Positions 38,261 through 46,953 of a stretch of 64,000 nucleotides of DNA are shown here, one piece after another. The stretch lies in NCBI RefSeq assembly GCF_963675585.1, contig NZ_OY776414.1, forward strand, positions 3,451,001 to 3,515,000, read 5' to 3'. Made by a program: the position numbers and the translations under genes. Source of the DNA: an uncultured Draconibacterium sp. GTDB lineage: Bacteria; Bacteroidota; Bacteroidia; Bacteroidales; Prolixibacteraceae. A model generated the notes under the pieces. The model was not told where the DNA came from, searched no databases, and saw only the letters and a list, made by a program, of their open reading frames with translations. Positions within the stretch are counted from its first letter, which is position 1. Each line of letters starts with the position of its first letter.

Positions 38261-38335
38261 ATTTGGGATTCATCCCATATTGTGTGTTTGGGGGTTAACA
38301 TTTAGGAAGGAGACTGTTGAGTCTCCTTCTTTCCG
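38261..38335 (+). ncRNA. candidate small RNA of about 75 nt
   Basis: Just after the promoter: hairpin TGGGATTCATCCCA (38264-38277), a G/T-rich single-stranded stretch (TGTGTGTTTGGGGGTTAAC), then a strong hairpin AGGAAGGAGACT-GTTG-AGTCTCCTTCTTT (38304-38331) that ends the unit. No open frame fits inside it. It lies between a divergent methyltransferase gene and the cyclophilin gene, about 75 bases before the latter's start, so it could instead be a structured leader. Several conserved Bacteroidota RNAs have this size, but I cannot assign one by eye. Confidence 0.5.
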
Positions 38336-38410
38336 TTATAACACTTTGTAATTTGATTTATTGAAATCAGCCCAATTTTTCTACATTTGTCCAAAAATTA
38401 AGAATTAAAT

Positions 38411-38848
38411 ATGAAAATAGCAGAGATACACACTTCAAAAGGGCTAATGAAAGTTAAGTTTTTTGAAGAAGATGCACCTGGAACCGTAGCCAATTTTGTA
38501 AAACTTTCGGAAGCCGGTTTTTATGATGGTTTAACCTTTCATCGTGTTATTCCTAACTTCATGATTCAGGGAGGATGCCCTGACGGAACAGGAGCTGGTG
38601 GCCCGGGTTACTCAATCGACTGTGAAACAGGAGGCAATAACCAATACCACGAAAAAGGCGTTCTTTCTATGGCTCACGCCGGCAGAAACACAGGTGGTTC
38701 GCAGTTTTTTATTTGCCACAACCGTGAAAACACACAACATTTAGACCGTCACCATACTTGTTTTGGCAAAGTATACGAGGGGCTTGATATTATTGATGAC
38801 ATCAGACAAGGTGATGAAATAGAAAAGATTGTTATTACAGAAGAGTAA
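38411..38848 (+). CDS. cyclophilin-type peptidyl-prolyl isomerase
   Basis: 145 residues, cytoplasmic (no signal peptide). It has the active-site strand FHRVIPNFMIQGG (Arg, Phe and Gln of the catalytic pocket), HAGRNTGGSQFFICH (the Phe/His region) and HHTCFGKVYEGLDII. Short, single-domain bacterial type, as in PpiB. It assists folding by isomerising proline bonds. A terminator follows. The start ATG comes after an AT-rich leader (AATTAAATATG). Confidence 0.95.
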   Translation: MKIAEIHTSKGLMKVKFFEEDAPGTVANFVKLSEAGFYDGLTFHRVIPNFMIQGGCPDGTGAGGPGYSIDCETGGNNQYHEKGVLSMAHAGRNTGGSQFFICHNRENTQHLDRHHTCFGKVYEGLDIIDDIRQGDEIEKIVITEE

Positions 38849-38868
38849 ACAACTTTTTTAAGATATAA

Positions 38869-38902
38869 CAAGGGAAATGTATAACGCATTTCCCTTTTTT
38901 AT
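38869..38902 (+). terminator. Rho-independent terminator of the cyclophilin gene
   Basis: AAGGGAAATG, loop TATAACG, CATTTCCCTTTTTT. Confidence 0.9.
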
Positions 38903-38950
38903 GCGTTTTAGCGAAATAATCGTACTTTTCAGCAAACAAATTATTGGGTA

Positions 38951-39643
38951 ATGATTGAGGAATTTCAGTACGAATTTGACGAGTTGGAAATAGAACCAAA
39001 ACACTTGCACGAACTGCTTGGATTTGGCGAGAATAACATACCTGAACCTTTTCCCGAATACATCAGCGCGGTTTTAAACAAAGCTGCCAAGCTGTGCAAT
39101 ATTCGTGGCGGATATAAAATTTTTAAGTCGCTTACAATAAACAACACAAAGCATACAATTCAAATTGAAAACCAAAATTTTTCACCTTCAAAAATTGTAA
39201 CAACACAACTTAAATCGGCAAAACATGCGGCTTTGTTTTTGTGTACAGCAGGTTCCGAAATTTCGGAATATGCTCAAAAGATAAGTGCAGAAAATGATCC
39301 AATTCTTGGTTATGTTTTCGACATGCTGGGTTCGGTTTGTGTTGAAAAAGCCACCGATAAAATACAGGAAGCGCTAAAAAAGAATGTACAACAATCCGGA
39401 TTGAATATATCCGACAGATATTCGCCCGGATATTGCGACTGGAACGTTGCTGAACAGCACAAATTATTTTCCTTACTCCCCAATGACTTTTGCGGCATTA
39501 AATTATCCGAATCAGCACTTATGCACCCAATAAAATCGGTAAGTGGAATAATCGGAATCGGGGAAACACTGCAACAAAAAGGTTATCAGTGCGAATGGTG
39601 CTCAGATAAAAATTGCATCTACGGAAAAATCAAACGAAATTAG
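38951..39643 (+). CDS. stand-alone methionine-synthase reactivation (Met_synt_B12) domain protein
   Basis: 230 residues, matching only the C-terminal SAM-binding activation domain of cobalamin-dependent methionine synthase. The SAM-contact motif RxxxPGY is present (Arg156, Pro159, Gly160, Tyr161 in ISDRYSPGYCDWNV), followed by QHKLFSLLP and HPIKSVSGIIGIGE. The end carries C-x2-C-x4-C (Cys214, Cys217, Cys222; QCEWCSDKNCIYGK), a cysteine set also seen in small corrinoid-protein activators. It may reactivate a split MetH that lacks this domain, or another corrinoid methyltransferase; no metH lies in the window. Confidence 0.85.
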   Translation: MIEEFQYEFDELEIEPKHLHELLGFGENNIPEPFPEYISAVLNKAAKLCNIRGGYKIFKSLTINNTKHTIQIENQNFSPSKIVTTQLKSAKHAALFLCTAGSEISEYAQKISAENDPILGYVFDMLGSVCVEKATDKIQEALKKNVQQSGLNISDRYSPGYCDWNVAEQHKLFSLLPNDFCGIKLSESALMHPIKSVSGIIGIGETLQQKGYQCEWCSDKNCIYGKIKRN

Positions 39644-39848
39644 AAACGACTCCTTTTTCAAATTTCTGATTCAAAAATTAAAGTTTTAGAAAATATGCAA
39701 ATTTAACCTTGAGCTATTGCAAATGTCAATTTGAAAATATTTATTTGCTAAGGATTTAGTCTCAGAGTATTTAAAATAAAAGATTAAAAGAAGAAAGACT
39801 ATAACAATCGTCCGATGAAGTATTTAAACGTATTTAACTTGAAAAATA

Positions 39849-40184
39849 ATGACAAACAGCAAACCAAAGGTTATTAAAGATTACAACAAACTCGACAAGG
39901 AGTTACAAGAGCAAATTAAGTTAATTTACACAGATGGCTTTGCCGATAATTTGATTCATTTTTTCGACAAAAACGGAATAAAAATTACTGTTCTTCCTTT
40001 TGAAACAGAGGACAAATATTACATGCTTCGAATGACAGAGAACGAAGCTGTAACATTGATTGATAACGACGATGATTACGACGATGACGGTTTCTTAAAA
40101 AATGACGTCAAACAAGATTACGAAGATAAGTACGCCGAACTTGATCATATTGCAGATCAAATTTCGGATGACGACGAAGATTAA
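39849..40184 (+). CDS. small acidic protein, function unknown
   Basis: 111 residues, soluble. An N-terminal helical part (VIKDYNKLDKELQEQIKLIY) and a short beta region (GIKITVLPFETEDKYYMLRMTE) lead into a very acidic C-terminus (NDDDYDDDGF and QISDDDED). The pattern recurs in Bacteroidales hypothetical proteins, but I know no function. The start ATG has an AT-rich leader. A strong terminator follows. Genes on both sides are unrelated, and the dcw operon converges from the right. Confidence 0.8.
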   Translation: MTNSKPKVIKDYNKLDKELQEQIKLIYTDGFADNLIHFFDKNGIKITVLPFETEDKYYMLRMTENEAVTLIDNDDDYDDDGFLKNDVKQDYEDKYAELDHIADQISDDDED

Positions 40185-40186
40185 AA

Positions 40187-40217
40187 CAAAAGGCCTGTAA
40201 AAAAATACAGGCCTTTT
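40187..40217. terminator. bidirectional terminator between the acidic protein and the dcw operon
   Basis: AAAAGGCCTGT and ACAGGCCTTTT pair around an A-rich loop; A and T runs on either side let it serve both converging transcripts. It lies about 60 bases past the yqeY stop. Confidence 0.85.
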
Positions 40218-40272
40218 CATTTCAATGTTCTGGTTGGTATAAATTCAAATCAATATCTTAAGTTCACTTTAT

Positions 40273-40722
40273 TTAAGATAAGAGTGCTTTTACTTTTACA
40301 GATATGGCTGCACCATCGGCCTTACCTGCCAACTTTTTCGATGCAATTCCCATCACTTTCCCCATGTCTTTCATGCTGCTGGCTCCCACTTCTTCAATTA
40401 TCGCTTTTACTTCAGCAGTCAGGTCTTCGTCCGACATTTTTTCGGGTAAATACTGTTCAAAAATAGCCACCTGAGCTATTTCCTGCTCATACAAATCAGT
40501 ACGCCCCTGCTCTTTGTAAATGGCAGCAGAGTCGCTTCCTTGTTTTGCCAGTTTCGAAATAATTTTCATGGCCTCGTCGTCACTCAGTTCAGCACCTGCT
40601 CCTTTTGCAGTTTTGGCTTCGAGCATTACTTTTTTTATGCCCCTTAAAGCTTCCAGCTTCTCTTTTTCGCGGGCTTTCATTGCCGACTTAATGTCGTCGT
40701 TTATTTGTTCAAATAGTGTCAT
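40273..40722 (-). CDS. YqeY/GatB-tail family protein
   Basis: 149 residues, all helical. EKLEALRGIKKVMLEAKTAKG and the C-terminal GKVMGIASKKLAGKADGAAISVKVKALL match the YqeY domain that also ends GatB, where it contacts tRNA. The free-standing protein's own function is not settled. It is the last gene of the dcw operon, 19 bases after the second ftsZ; this placement is common in Bacteroidota. Confidence 0.92.
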   Translation of the reverse strand: MTLFEQINDDIKSAMKAREKEKLEALRGIKKVMLEAKTAKGAGAELSDDEAMKIISKLAKQGSDSAAIYKEQGRTDLYEQEIAQVAIFEQYLPEKMSDEDLTAEVKAIIEEVGASSMKDMGKVMGIASKKLAGKADGAAISVKVKALLS

Positions 40723-40741
40723 CTTTTTTGTATTAAATCGA

Positions 40742-42136
40742 TTAATCTACGTTGTCGTGCAAGTAACTGTTCCGATCCGAAATATTATTGTTGCGGGTTA
40801 CTGAATACCCCGATTTTTTGCGGTCGTATTTTGGATCGTTCATTCGTATTTGTCTGCGTTTATAAGCAGGAATATTTTCGAGTTCATCCACATCATCGTC
40901 GCTCATGGTCGCATAATCAGTGGCCTTTATCTTTTTTTCAGGCTTGCTTCGTTCCTTTATTGTATTTGGATACAAAACTTCAAAATCATCCTCGTCTTTT
41001 TCAATCTGAATATCAAACTCAAATGTTGTCTGACTTCGTTTTTCCGGATTTTCTCTTTTTTCAGGCGTATTTTGTACTACCTTTTTTCCCGCTTCAATTT
41101 CAGTATCAGTGTCAAGGTTGTGCGTTACCGGCTGTATTTTGCTTTTTTCCGACAACTCGGAGATGATGCTGGTTGGAAAACCGGTGGCAATTACGGTTAC
41201 CGACAAATCATCTTCCAAGGTTTCATCCTTACCATTACCCCAAATTAAATCGGCATCAAATCCGGCTTTGTTTTGTACGTAGTCCGTAATACGTCCCACC
41301 TCATCCATGGTAACTTCAATGTTTCCGGAGGTAATATTCAACAAGATATTTTGTGCTCCGCGAATGTCATTGTCATTTAATAGGGGCGAATTCAAAGCCT
41401 TTTCAACTGCTACTTCAGCACGATTCTCGCCCGAAGCAATTCCGGTTCCCATAATGGCCATTCCACTTTTGCGCATTACGGTTTCCACATCAGCAAAATC
41501 GACATTTATATAACCCGGAACAGTTATAATTTCGGCAATTCCCTTTGCAGCCGTTGCCAATATATTATCGGCTTTGGCAAATGCCTCGGAAATACCAAAG
41601 TCGCCAAACATTTCACGAATACGCTCGTTATTCACAACCAGCAATGAGTCAACAAATGAGGCCAGTTCTTTTATTCCTTCGTAGGCCTGACGAATTCTTC
41701 TGCGTCCTTCGTTCCGAAACGGAATGGTTACAATTGCAACGGTTAAATATCCTAATTCTTTGCAGGTTTTAGCAATTACCGGAGCGGCACCGGTTCCGGT
41801 ACCTCCACCCATTCCGGCAGTAACAAAAACCATTTTTGTGTTTTCGGAAAGTGTGCGTTTTACATCATCGATATTTTCGAGCGCCGCTTCTTTCCCAACT
41901 TCGGGTTTGTTTCCGGCACCTCTTCCTTCTGTAAGTGCCTCACCCAGCTGCACTCGTGTATGAATTGGGCTTGAAGCCATTGCCTGTGCATCGGTGTTGC
42001 AAATTACAAAATCAACATCGCGAATGCCGTGCAAATACATGTGGTTAACAGCGTTTCCTCCGCCGCCACCAACACCTATTACTTTTATCTCTGCGCCAGG
42101 CTTTTTCTCCAATGCAAAGTCTGCCATTTTCTCCAT
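40742..42136 (-). CDS. ftsZ: cell division GTPase FtsZ, canonical copy
   Basis: Tubulin-like GTPase that forms the Z ring at midcell. 464 residues. GTP-binding GGGTGTG at 110-116, T7 synergy loop NVDFAD (Asn211, Asp213, Asp216), and TIPFRNEGRRR. A long acidic linker leads to ENIPAYKRRQIRM (about 422-434), the conserved C-terminal peptide that binds FtsA/ZipA, and the protein ends NSYLHDNVD, as in other Bacteroidota FtsZ. It is the second of two tandem ftsZ genes, 25 bases after the first. All features suggest it is the working division protein. Confidence 0.97.
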   Translation of the reverse strand: MEKMADFALEKKPGAEIKVIGVGGGGGNAVNHMYLHGIRDVDFVICNTDAQAMASSPIHTRVQLGEALTEGRGAGNKPEVGKEAALENIDDVKRTLSENTKMVFVTAGMGGGTGTGAAPVIAKTCKELGYLTVAIVTIPFRNEGRRRIRQAYEGIKELASFVDSLLVVNNERIREMFGDFGISEAFAKADNILATAAKGIAEIITVPGYINVDFADVETVMRKSGMAIMGTGIASGENRAEVAVEKALNSPLLNDNDIRGAQNILLNITSGNIEVTMDEVGRITDYVQNKAGFDADLIWGNGKDETLEDDLSVTVIATGFPTSIISELSEKSKIQPVTHNLDTDTEIEAGKKVVQNTPEKRENPEKRSQTTFEFDIQIEKDEDDFEVLYPNTIKERSKPEKKIKATDYATMSDDDVDELENIPAYKRRQIRMNDPKYDRKKSGYSVTRNNNISDRNSYLHDNVD

Positions 42137-42161
42137 CTTCTATTCCTCTTTGTTTTTTAAC

Positions 42162-43514
42162 TTACTCCAGAGGCTGATCCTCATCGTCACTAAAAATCTT
42201 GCTTCCAAAATTTTTATAAAACCAATTATCGATGTTCGATTCGGCAACCGGTTCATCTTTTTTGGTTTTGGTCTTAGTTGGCTTATCCTTTTTAATCCAC
42301 GATTTCTTTTTTGGTTTTTCAACCACCGTGTTTTTGGGTCGGGTAAACATTATGGTTTCTTCAACTTCAATTTCAGGCTCGGACTGAGCTTCAGATTGCC
42401 GAACAATTAACTCCTCCTCTTCATCATCAGGAGCATATAAATTATCGTTTACCTTGTTTTCAAATGCTTCATGTTTTGCCGGTTCCTCCTCTTCCAAATC
42501 GAAGTTTTGTATTTCCTTTTTGGGTTGAAGTTCCTGATTTGGATTGGTAACAAATCCGGTAGCCAGAATGGTAACACTTATCCTGTCGCCCAAACGTTCG
42601 TCGTATCCGTTACCCCAAATAATATCGGCTTCCTGCCCTGCTTTTTCCTGCAGGGTTTCTATAATTTCGCCAATTTCTCCAATCCGTATCTCTTCGCTTC
42701 CTGAAATAATATTCAGCAAAATATTTTTAGTACCATAAATGTCGTTACTGTCGAGCAGTGGCGATTCGAGAGCCTGATTAACAGCATCCATTGCACGGCC
42801 TTCACCGGTTGCAAAACCGGTTCCCATAATAAACACATCGCTTTTGTGCATAACAGTATGTACATCGGTGTAGTCAATGTTCACATTTCCGTGAACGGTA
42901 ATAATCTCTGCCACTCCTTTTACAGCCGTTGCTACAATATTATCAGCCATTTTAAATGCCTGACTTGCCGGTAAATCACCATAAATATGATGCAGGCGGT
43001 CGTTGCTAATAACCAGCATACTATCAACATACTCGCCCAGTTTCTTCAGACCTGCCTGAGCCTGGTCGTAACGTTTTTTACCCTCAGCACGTGACGGGAT
43101 TGTAACAACCGCAATGGTTAAAATATCCAATTCACGAGCCAGACTGGCAATTACGGGAGCAGCACCGGTTCCGGTACCTCCACCCATTCCTGCTGCAATA
43201 AACAGCATTTTGGTGTTTTCATTCAGGACTTTCTTTAAATCCTCGTAGTTCTCGCGGGCGGCTTCTTCTCCCATTTCGGGTTTATTGCCGGCTCCGCGCC
43301 CTTCTGTAAGCGTTACCCCCAATTGTAGTTTTATGGGTACAGGACTGTTCTCCAACGCCTGGGAATCGGTATTACAAATCATGTAATCAACACCGGTAAT
43401 TCCCTCTTCATACATATGATTGACCGCGTTGCAGCCCCCACCACCTACTCCAACTACTTTAATAATGGAGGACGATGCTTTGGGAAATTCAAAATTTGCT
43501 AAATTTTCGGTCAT
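42162..43514 (-). CDS. FtsZ paralogue, divergent copy without the canonical tail
   Basis: 450 residues with a complete GTPase core: GVGGGGCNAVNHM, GGGTGTG at 111-117, and T7 loop NIDYTD (Asn212, Asp214, Asp217), so GTP binding and hydrolysis should be possible. The PF-x-NEG loop is PSRAEG. The linker is longer and more acidic than in the other copy, and the end (NWFYKNFGSKIFSDDEDQPLE) lacks the PAYxRR-type FtsA/ZipA-binding peptide and the LHDNVD end. It is encoded immediately after ftsA and before the canonical ftsZ, and was probably made by tandem duplication followed by divergence. Its role is unknown: co-polymer partner, regulator or specialised filament. Confidence 0.92.
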   Translation of the reverse strand: MTENLANFEFPKASSSIIKVVGVGGGGCNAVNHMYEEGITGVDYMICNTDSQALENSPVPIKLQLGVTLTEGRGAGNKPEMGEEAARENYEDLKKVLNENTKMLFIAAGMGGGTGTGAAPVIASLARELDILTIAVVTIPSRAEGKKRYDQAQAGLKKLGEYVDSMLVISNDRLHHIYGDLPASQAFKMADNIVATAVKGVAEIITVHGNVNIDYTDVHTVMHKSDVFIMGTGFATGEGRAMDAVNQALESPLLDSNDIYGTKNILLNIISGSEEIRIGEIGEIIETLQEKAGQEADIIWGNGYDERLGDRISVTILATGFVTNPNQELQPKKEIQNFDLEEEEPAKHEAFENKVNDNLYAPDDEEEELIVRQSEAQSEPEIEVEETIMFTRPKNTVVEKPKKKSWIKKDKPTKTKTKKDEPVAESNIDNWFYKNFGSKIFSDDEDQPLE

Positions 43515-43524
43515 ATCGCTTCTT

Positions 43525-44811
43525 TTATTTCAATTCCAAATCTTCACTTCCGTCGTCGAAAAAATTAATGGCACTTTGCAGCGCACCTTTAAAATTTGGG
43601 AAAATACTTTTCCCGCTCCTGCTCTTATTCCCGGGCTCGGGTAAAATCCTAACCGGTGCTTCCACATTTGTCAGCGCCAGTTTTAATGCGCCCAAAGCAG
43701 TGTACATATCGGGGCTTTTTACTTCATCTTTTCGATTAACCGGGTGCACAACAGAATAGGCCATTCGGGCATCCATTCCGGTGTGGTATTTTACAAGTGT
43801 AATTATATTTTCCAAAGATGAAGTTCCGCCGGTTACCACAATACCGGTCCCCAAAAGATCTTTCACACCCGACTTTTCAATTTCAGAATTTACAATCTCA
43901 ACAATTTCCTCCAGTCGCGCCTGTATAATGTAGGCTAAACTTTTTATGGTTATTTCTTTGGGTTCCCAACCGTTATTTTTGGCTATGGTAACTGTATCTT
44001 CGCTTTTAATCTGATCGCCAAGTGCCTGTCCGTATTTTACTTTTAGCAGTTCGGCCTTTTCCATAAAAGTTGCACAACCACATTTTAAATCATTGGTGAT
44101 CACCTCGCCGGCAAAAGGAATAACTGCTGTATGAACCAGTGAATTTTCATAAAAAACGGCAAGGTTGCTTGTTCCGGCCCCCATATCCAACACCACTGTA
44201 CCCATTTCCTTTTCGTGTTTTGGCAATACAGCTTCGGCAATGGCCAGCGACGAATGATATACTTCGCCCAACTCCACTCCAACACTTTCGAAAACACGTT
44301 GCAGGTTGATCAGATCAACTTCCGGAATAACCACTAATTTGTAGCGGGCTTCAATTTTTTTGCCGGTAACACCAACAGGTTTTAATTCCTCTATTTCATC
44401 GTCGCTAACAAACGAAGTAGGTATAACTTTCAGAATTCGGTAGCCACTTTTAAGCTCCACATTTTTGGCTTCGTTGTATAGCTCATCAATGTCGAAATTA
44501 GAAACAACCCCACCCTCGCCGGTAAACCGCGAAGCCTGGTAATTTACTGTTTTCATTTCTTTTCCGGCATACGCCACATCAACCACTTCAATTTCGTCTT
44601 CAAGCTGATCATCCAATAATCCTAAAACTTTGGTAATCGACTCAATTACGTCGGCGAGATTAAAAATAACCCCACGTTTTATTCCCTTTGAAGGTGTTTT
44701 TGCGACACCCAGAATTTCCATTTTACCCAATTCGGTTACGCGTCCTGCAAGGGCTACTAATTTTGATGTTCCTATATCAATAACAACTGAAAGATTTGAT
44801 TTTGAAGCCAT
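43525..44811 (-). CDS. ftsA: cell division protein FtsA
   Basis: Actin-like ATPase, 428 residues, that tethers FtsZ to the membrane. Phosphate 1 motif VVIDIGTSKLVAL (about 9-21), SHS2/1C domain near 80-165, phosphate 2 VVLDMGAGTSNLAVF (about 206-220) and adenosine motif GIVVTGGTSSLENI. The C-terminus (FKGALQSAINFFDDGSEDLELK) fits an amphipathic membrane-binding helix. It sits 2 bases after ftsQ and 10 bases before the divergent ftsZ, within the dcw operon. Confidence 0.95.
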   Translation of the reverse strand: MASKSNLSVVIDIGTSKLVALAGRVTELGKMEILGVAKTPSKGIKRGVIFNLADVIESITKVLGLLDDQLEDEIEVVDVAYAGKEMKTVNYQASRFTGEGGVVSNFDIDELYNEAKNVELKSGYRILKVIPTSFVSDDEIEELKPVGVTGKKIEARYKLVVIPEVDLINLQRVFESVGVELGEVYHSSLAIAEAVLPKHEKEMGTVVLDMGAGTSNLAVFYENSLVHTAVIPFAGEVITNDLKCGCATFMEKAELLKVKYGQALGDQIKSEDTVTIAKNNGWEPKEITIKSLAYIIQARLEEIVEIVNSEIEKSGVKDLLGTGIVVTGGTSSLENIITLVKYHTGMDARMAYSVVHPVNRKDEVKSPDMYTALGALKLALTNVEAPVRILPEPGNKSRSGKSIFPNFKGALQSAINFFDDGSEDLELK

Positions 44812-44813
44812 GA

Positions 44814-45567
44814 TTATCTTCTTTTTGCTATTACCTGATTCTTATATTTTACACTCACTGTTTTGTACTTATTCCAATTGTTGTCGGCCAATACCTGCTT
44901 GTAGAAAGCTTTCATGTTGCGCAGTTTTTCCTCGTAATTATCGAGTTTTCCGAGTTCTATTATATGATCGCCAACCAAAGGAGTAAGTACAACTTCGCCA
45001 TTTTTTTCGACATGCACTTGTTCTATTTGTGCATCCCAAAATTCATCGTTTGCCATAAAAAGCACACAAGGCAGTAATTTTTCACGGGCAAATTTCTCAT
45101 CAAAACGTTCCGGTGCTTACCAAAACATTTGCCGAGTAGTTTGATGAAACCGGTATTTTACCACCAAACTTGTCGAGGTAGTAATTGCTTTCGCCTGACA
45201 TTACGCGCAAAACAGGTTTCCGATGTTTTAAGCGTACCGACAAAACTCCCTGGTACGATGCACTATCAGTTACCGTTACTACTTCATACACTTCTGCCTT
45301 TAACAAAGCATCGTGTTTCTCAACGGCTTGCTCTATTTTTACAGCATTAATCTGGTCAAATTTTTTCCCGATAATTTTTTCATCGGCAGCTTTAACCAAA
45401 GCAATAATTTCACTTTTATCAACCCGGATTAATTCATCCGGTTCGTATTCAACTTCTATACTACGGCAAGTTGCGTTGTTGTACTTAATTGAAGTGAAAG
45501 CCAGTGTTACTATCACAAAAAGTATCAAACCAAAAAATCCTGCTATTTTGCCTAATTTACGTAGCAT
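44814..45567 (-). pseudogene. ftsQ: FtsQ/DivIB-type division protein, one frameshift as read
   Basis: Bitopic inner-membrane divisome protein. N-terminal helix (KIAGFFGLILFVIVTLAF) followed by a POTRA-like region; the frame then stops at 45100 after NVLVSTGTF. Dropping one T from a four-T run (minus strand; 45108-45111 on the plus strand) restores GTFDEKFAREKLLPCVLFMA, after which a continuous frame runs to 44814. The fusion gives about 250 residues, normal for the family. FtsQ is usually essential, so a sequencing or assembly indel is the simplest reading; a +1 slip at TTT TGA cannot be excluded. Confidence 0.85.
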
Positions 45568-45568
45568 T

Positions 45569-46953
45569 TTATTTGTTCTCCAGCAATTGGGTTATTCCGG
45601 GCACCATACGATCTATATCGCCGGCTCCCATGGTTAAAATTATTTCGTTCGAATCGTTTTTAATCAATTCCATCGCTTCTTCCTTTTCTGCCATCACTTT
45701 GGCGTCGATCATCATTTTATCAAAAATGATTTCAGAACTCACGCCGGGAATGGGTTTTTCGCGTGCCGGATAAAGCGGTAAAAGAATTGTTTTATCCAGC
45801 AAATCGAGACTGCTAGCAAATTCGGCAGCGAAATCCTGTGTACGCGAATACAAATGCGGCTGAAAAATGCCGGTCATCTTTTTCCCGGGATACAACGCCC
45901 GCACCGAAGGTTATAAATGCTTTTAACTCTTCGGGATGATGTGCGTAGTCGTCGATGTATATTTTTTCATCCGATTTAAACCGAATATCAAATCTTCGTG
46001 CCACACCCTGATAATCTTCAATTCCGGCTTTTATTTCGTTGGCAGTGGCTCCGGCGAAATGGGCCAAAGCACTTGCTCCAACTGTATTTTCAACATTTAC
46101 TAAACCGGGGTAATTCATTTTACAATTGGCAATTATTCCATCGGGTGTTTTTAAATTGAATCGATAAAAGCCACTTGCCTCATCCAATTTCAGATTTAAA
46201 GCCGAAAAAATCGGCGTCGCCCTGCAAAGCATAAGAGTATATTTCGGCTGAAGTTTTTGTTGTATCCAACTCTACTCCTTTTTTTAGCACGAGTTTGCCA
46301 CCGGCCTTAATTTGCGAAATGTATTTTTCGAATGACTCAACTATCTTCTCTTTTTCGCCATAAATATCCAGATGATCGGCGTCGATTGAAGTAATTAATG
46401 CCAGTTGTGGATTCAGGTGTAAAAACGAACGATCGAACTCGTCAGCTTCAGCAACAATCCATGGCGAATCGGCTTTTGGAAGCAATAAGTTACTTTTGAA
46501 ATTTTTAGAAATTCCTCCTAAAAATGCGCCGCATCCTTTTTCTGTTTTATTTAGAATATTAGCAACAATGGTACTGGTAGTTGTTTTACCGTGCGTTCCG
46601 GCAACACCAATTCCACTTTTTTCGTTGCAAATTAGGCCCAATACTTTCGCGCGTTTAAACAAACCAATGGGCTGCGATTTAAACCAGGCCAGCTCTTCGT
46701 GGTCGTCGGGCAATGCAGGTGTATAAACAGCTATTGTTGTAGCCGGATTCCAATTTCCCGGAATATGTTTAACATCATCTTCAAAATGAACATCAATTCC
46801 TTCTTCCTGCAATGCGTCTGTTAAGGCAGTTTGTGTGCGGTCGTAACCAGCCACATTCCGCCCGGTAAATTTAAAATACCGTGCCAGCGCACTCATCCCA
46901 ATTCCTCCAATTCCGAGGAAATAAACATTCTTTATGTTCTCGATGCTCTTCAT
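45569..46953 (-). pseudogene. murC: UDP-N-acetylmuramate--L-alanine ligase, two frameshifts as read
   Basis: Adds L-Ala to UDP-MurNAc, the first Mur ligase step. The first frame has FLGIGGIGMSALARYF and GVAGTHGKTTTSTIV (P-loop lysine 123). It shifts at 46205-46210 (six-T run on the minus strand; removing one T gives GDADFSALNLKLDEASG) and again at 45907-45908 (removing one T gives AFITSVRALYPGKKMTGIFQ). The repaired protein is about 460 residues, full length, with YIDDYAHHPEELKAF and QPHLYSRTQDF motifs intact. Both changes add one T, as in ftsQ next door. Probable sequence errors, otherwise the gene is dead. Confidence 0.88.

Noticed and set aside
41307-43759. Plus-strand open frames across the ftsZ genes
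   Set aside because: Antisense shadows of two well-conserved GTPase genes.
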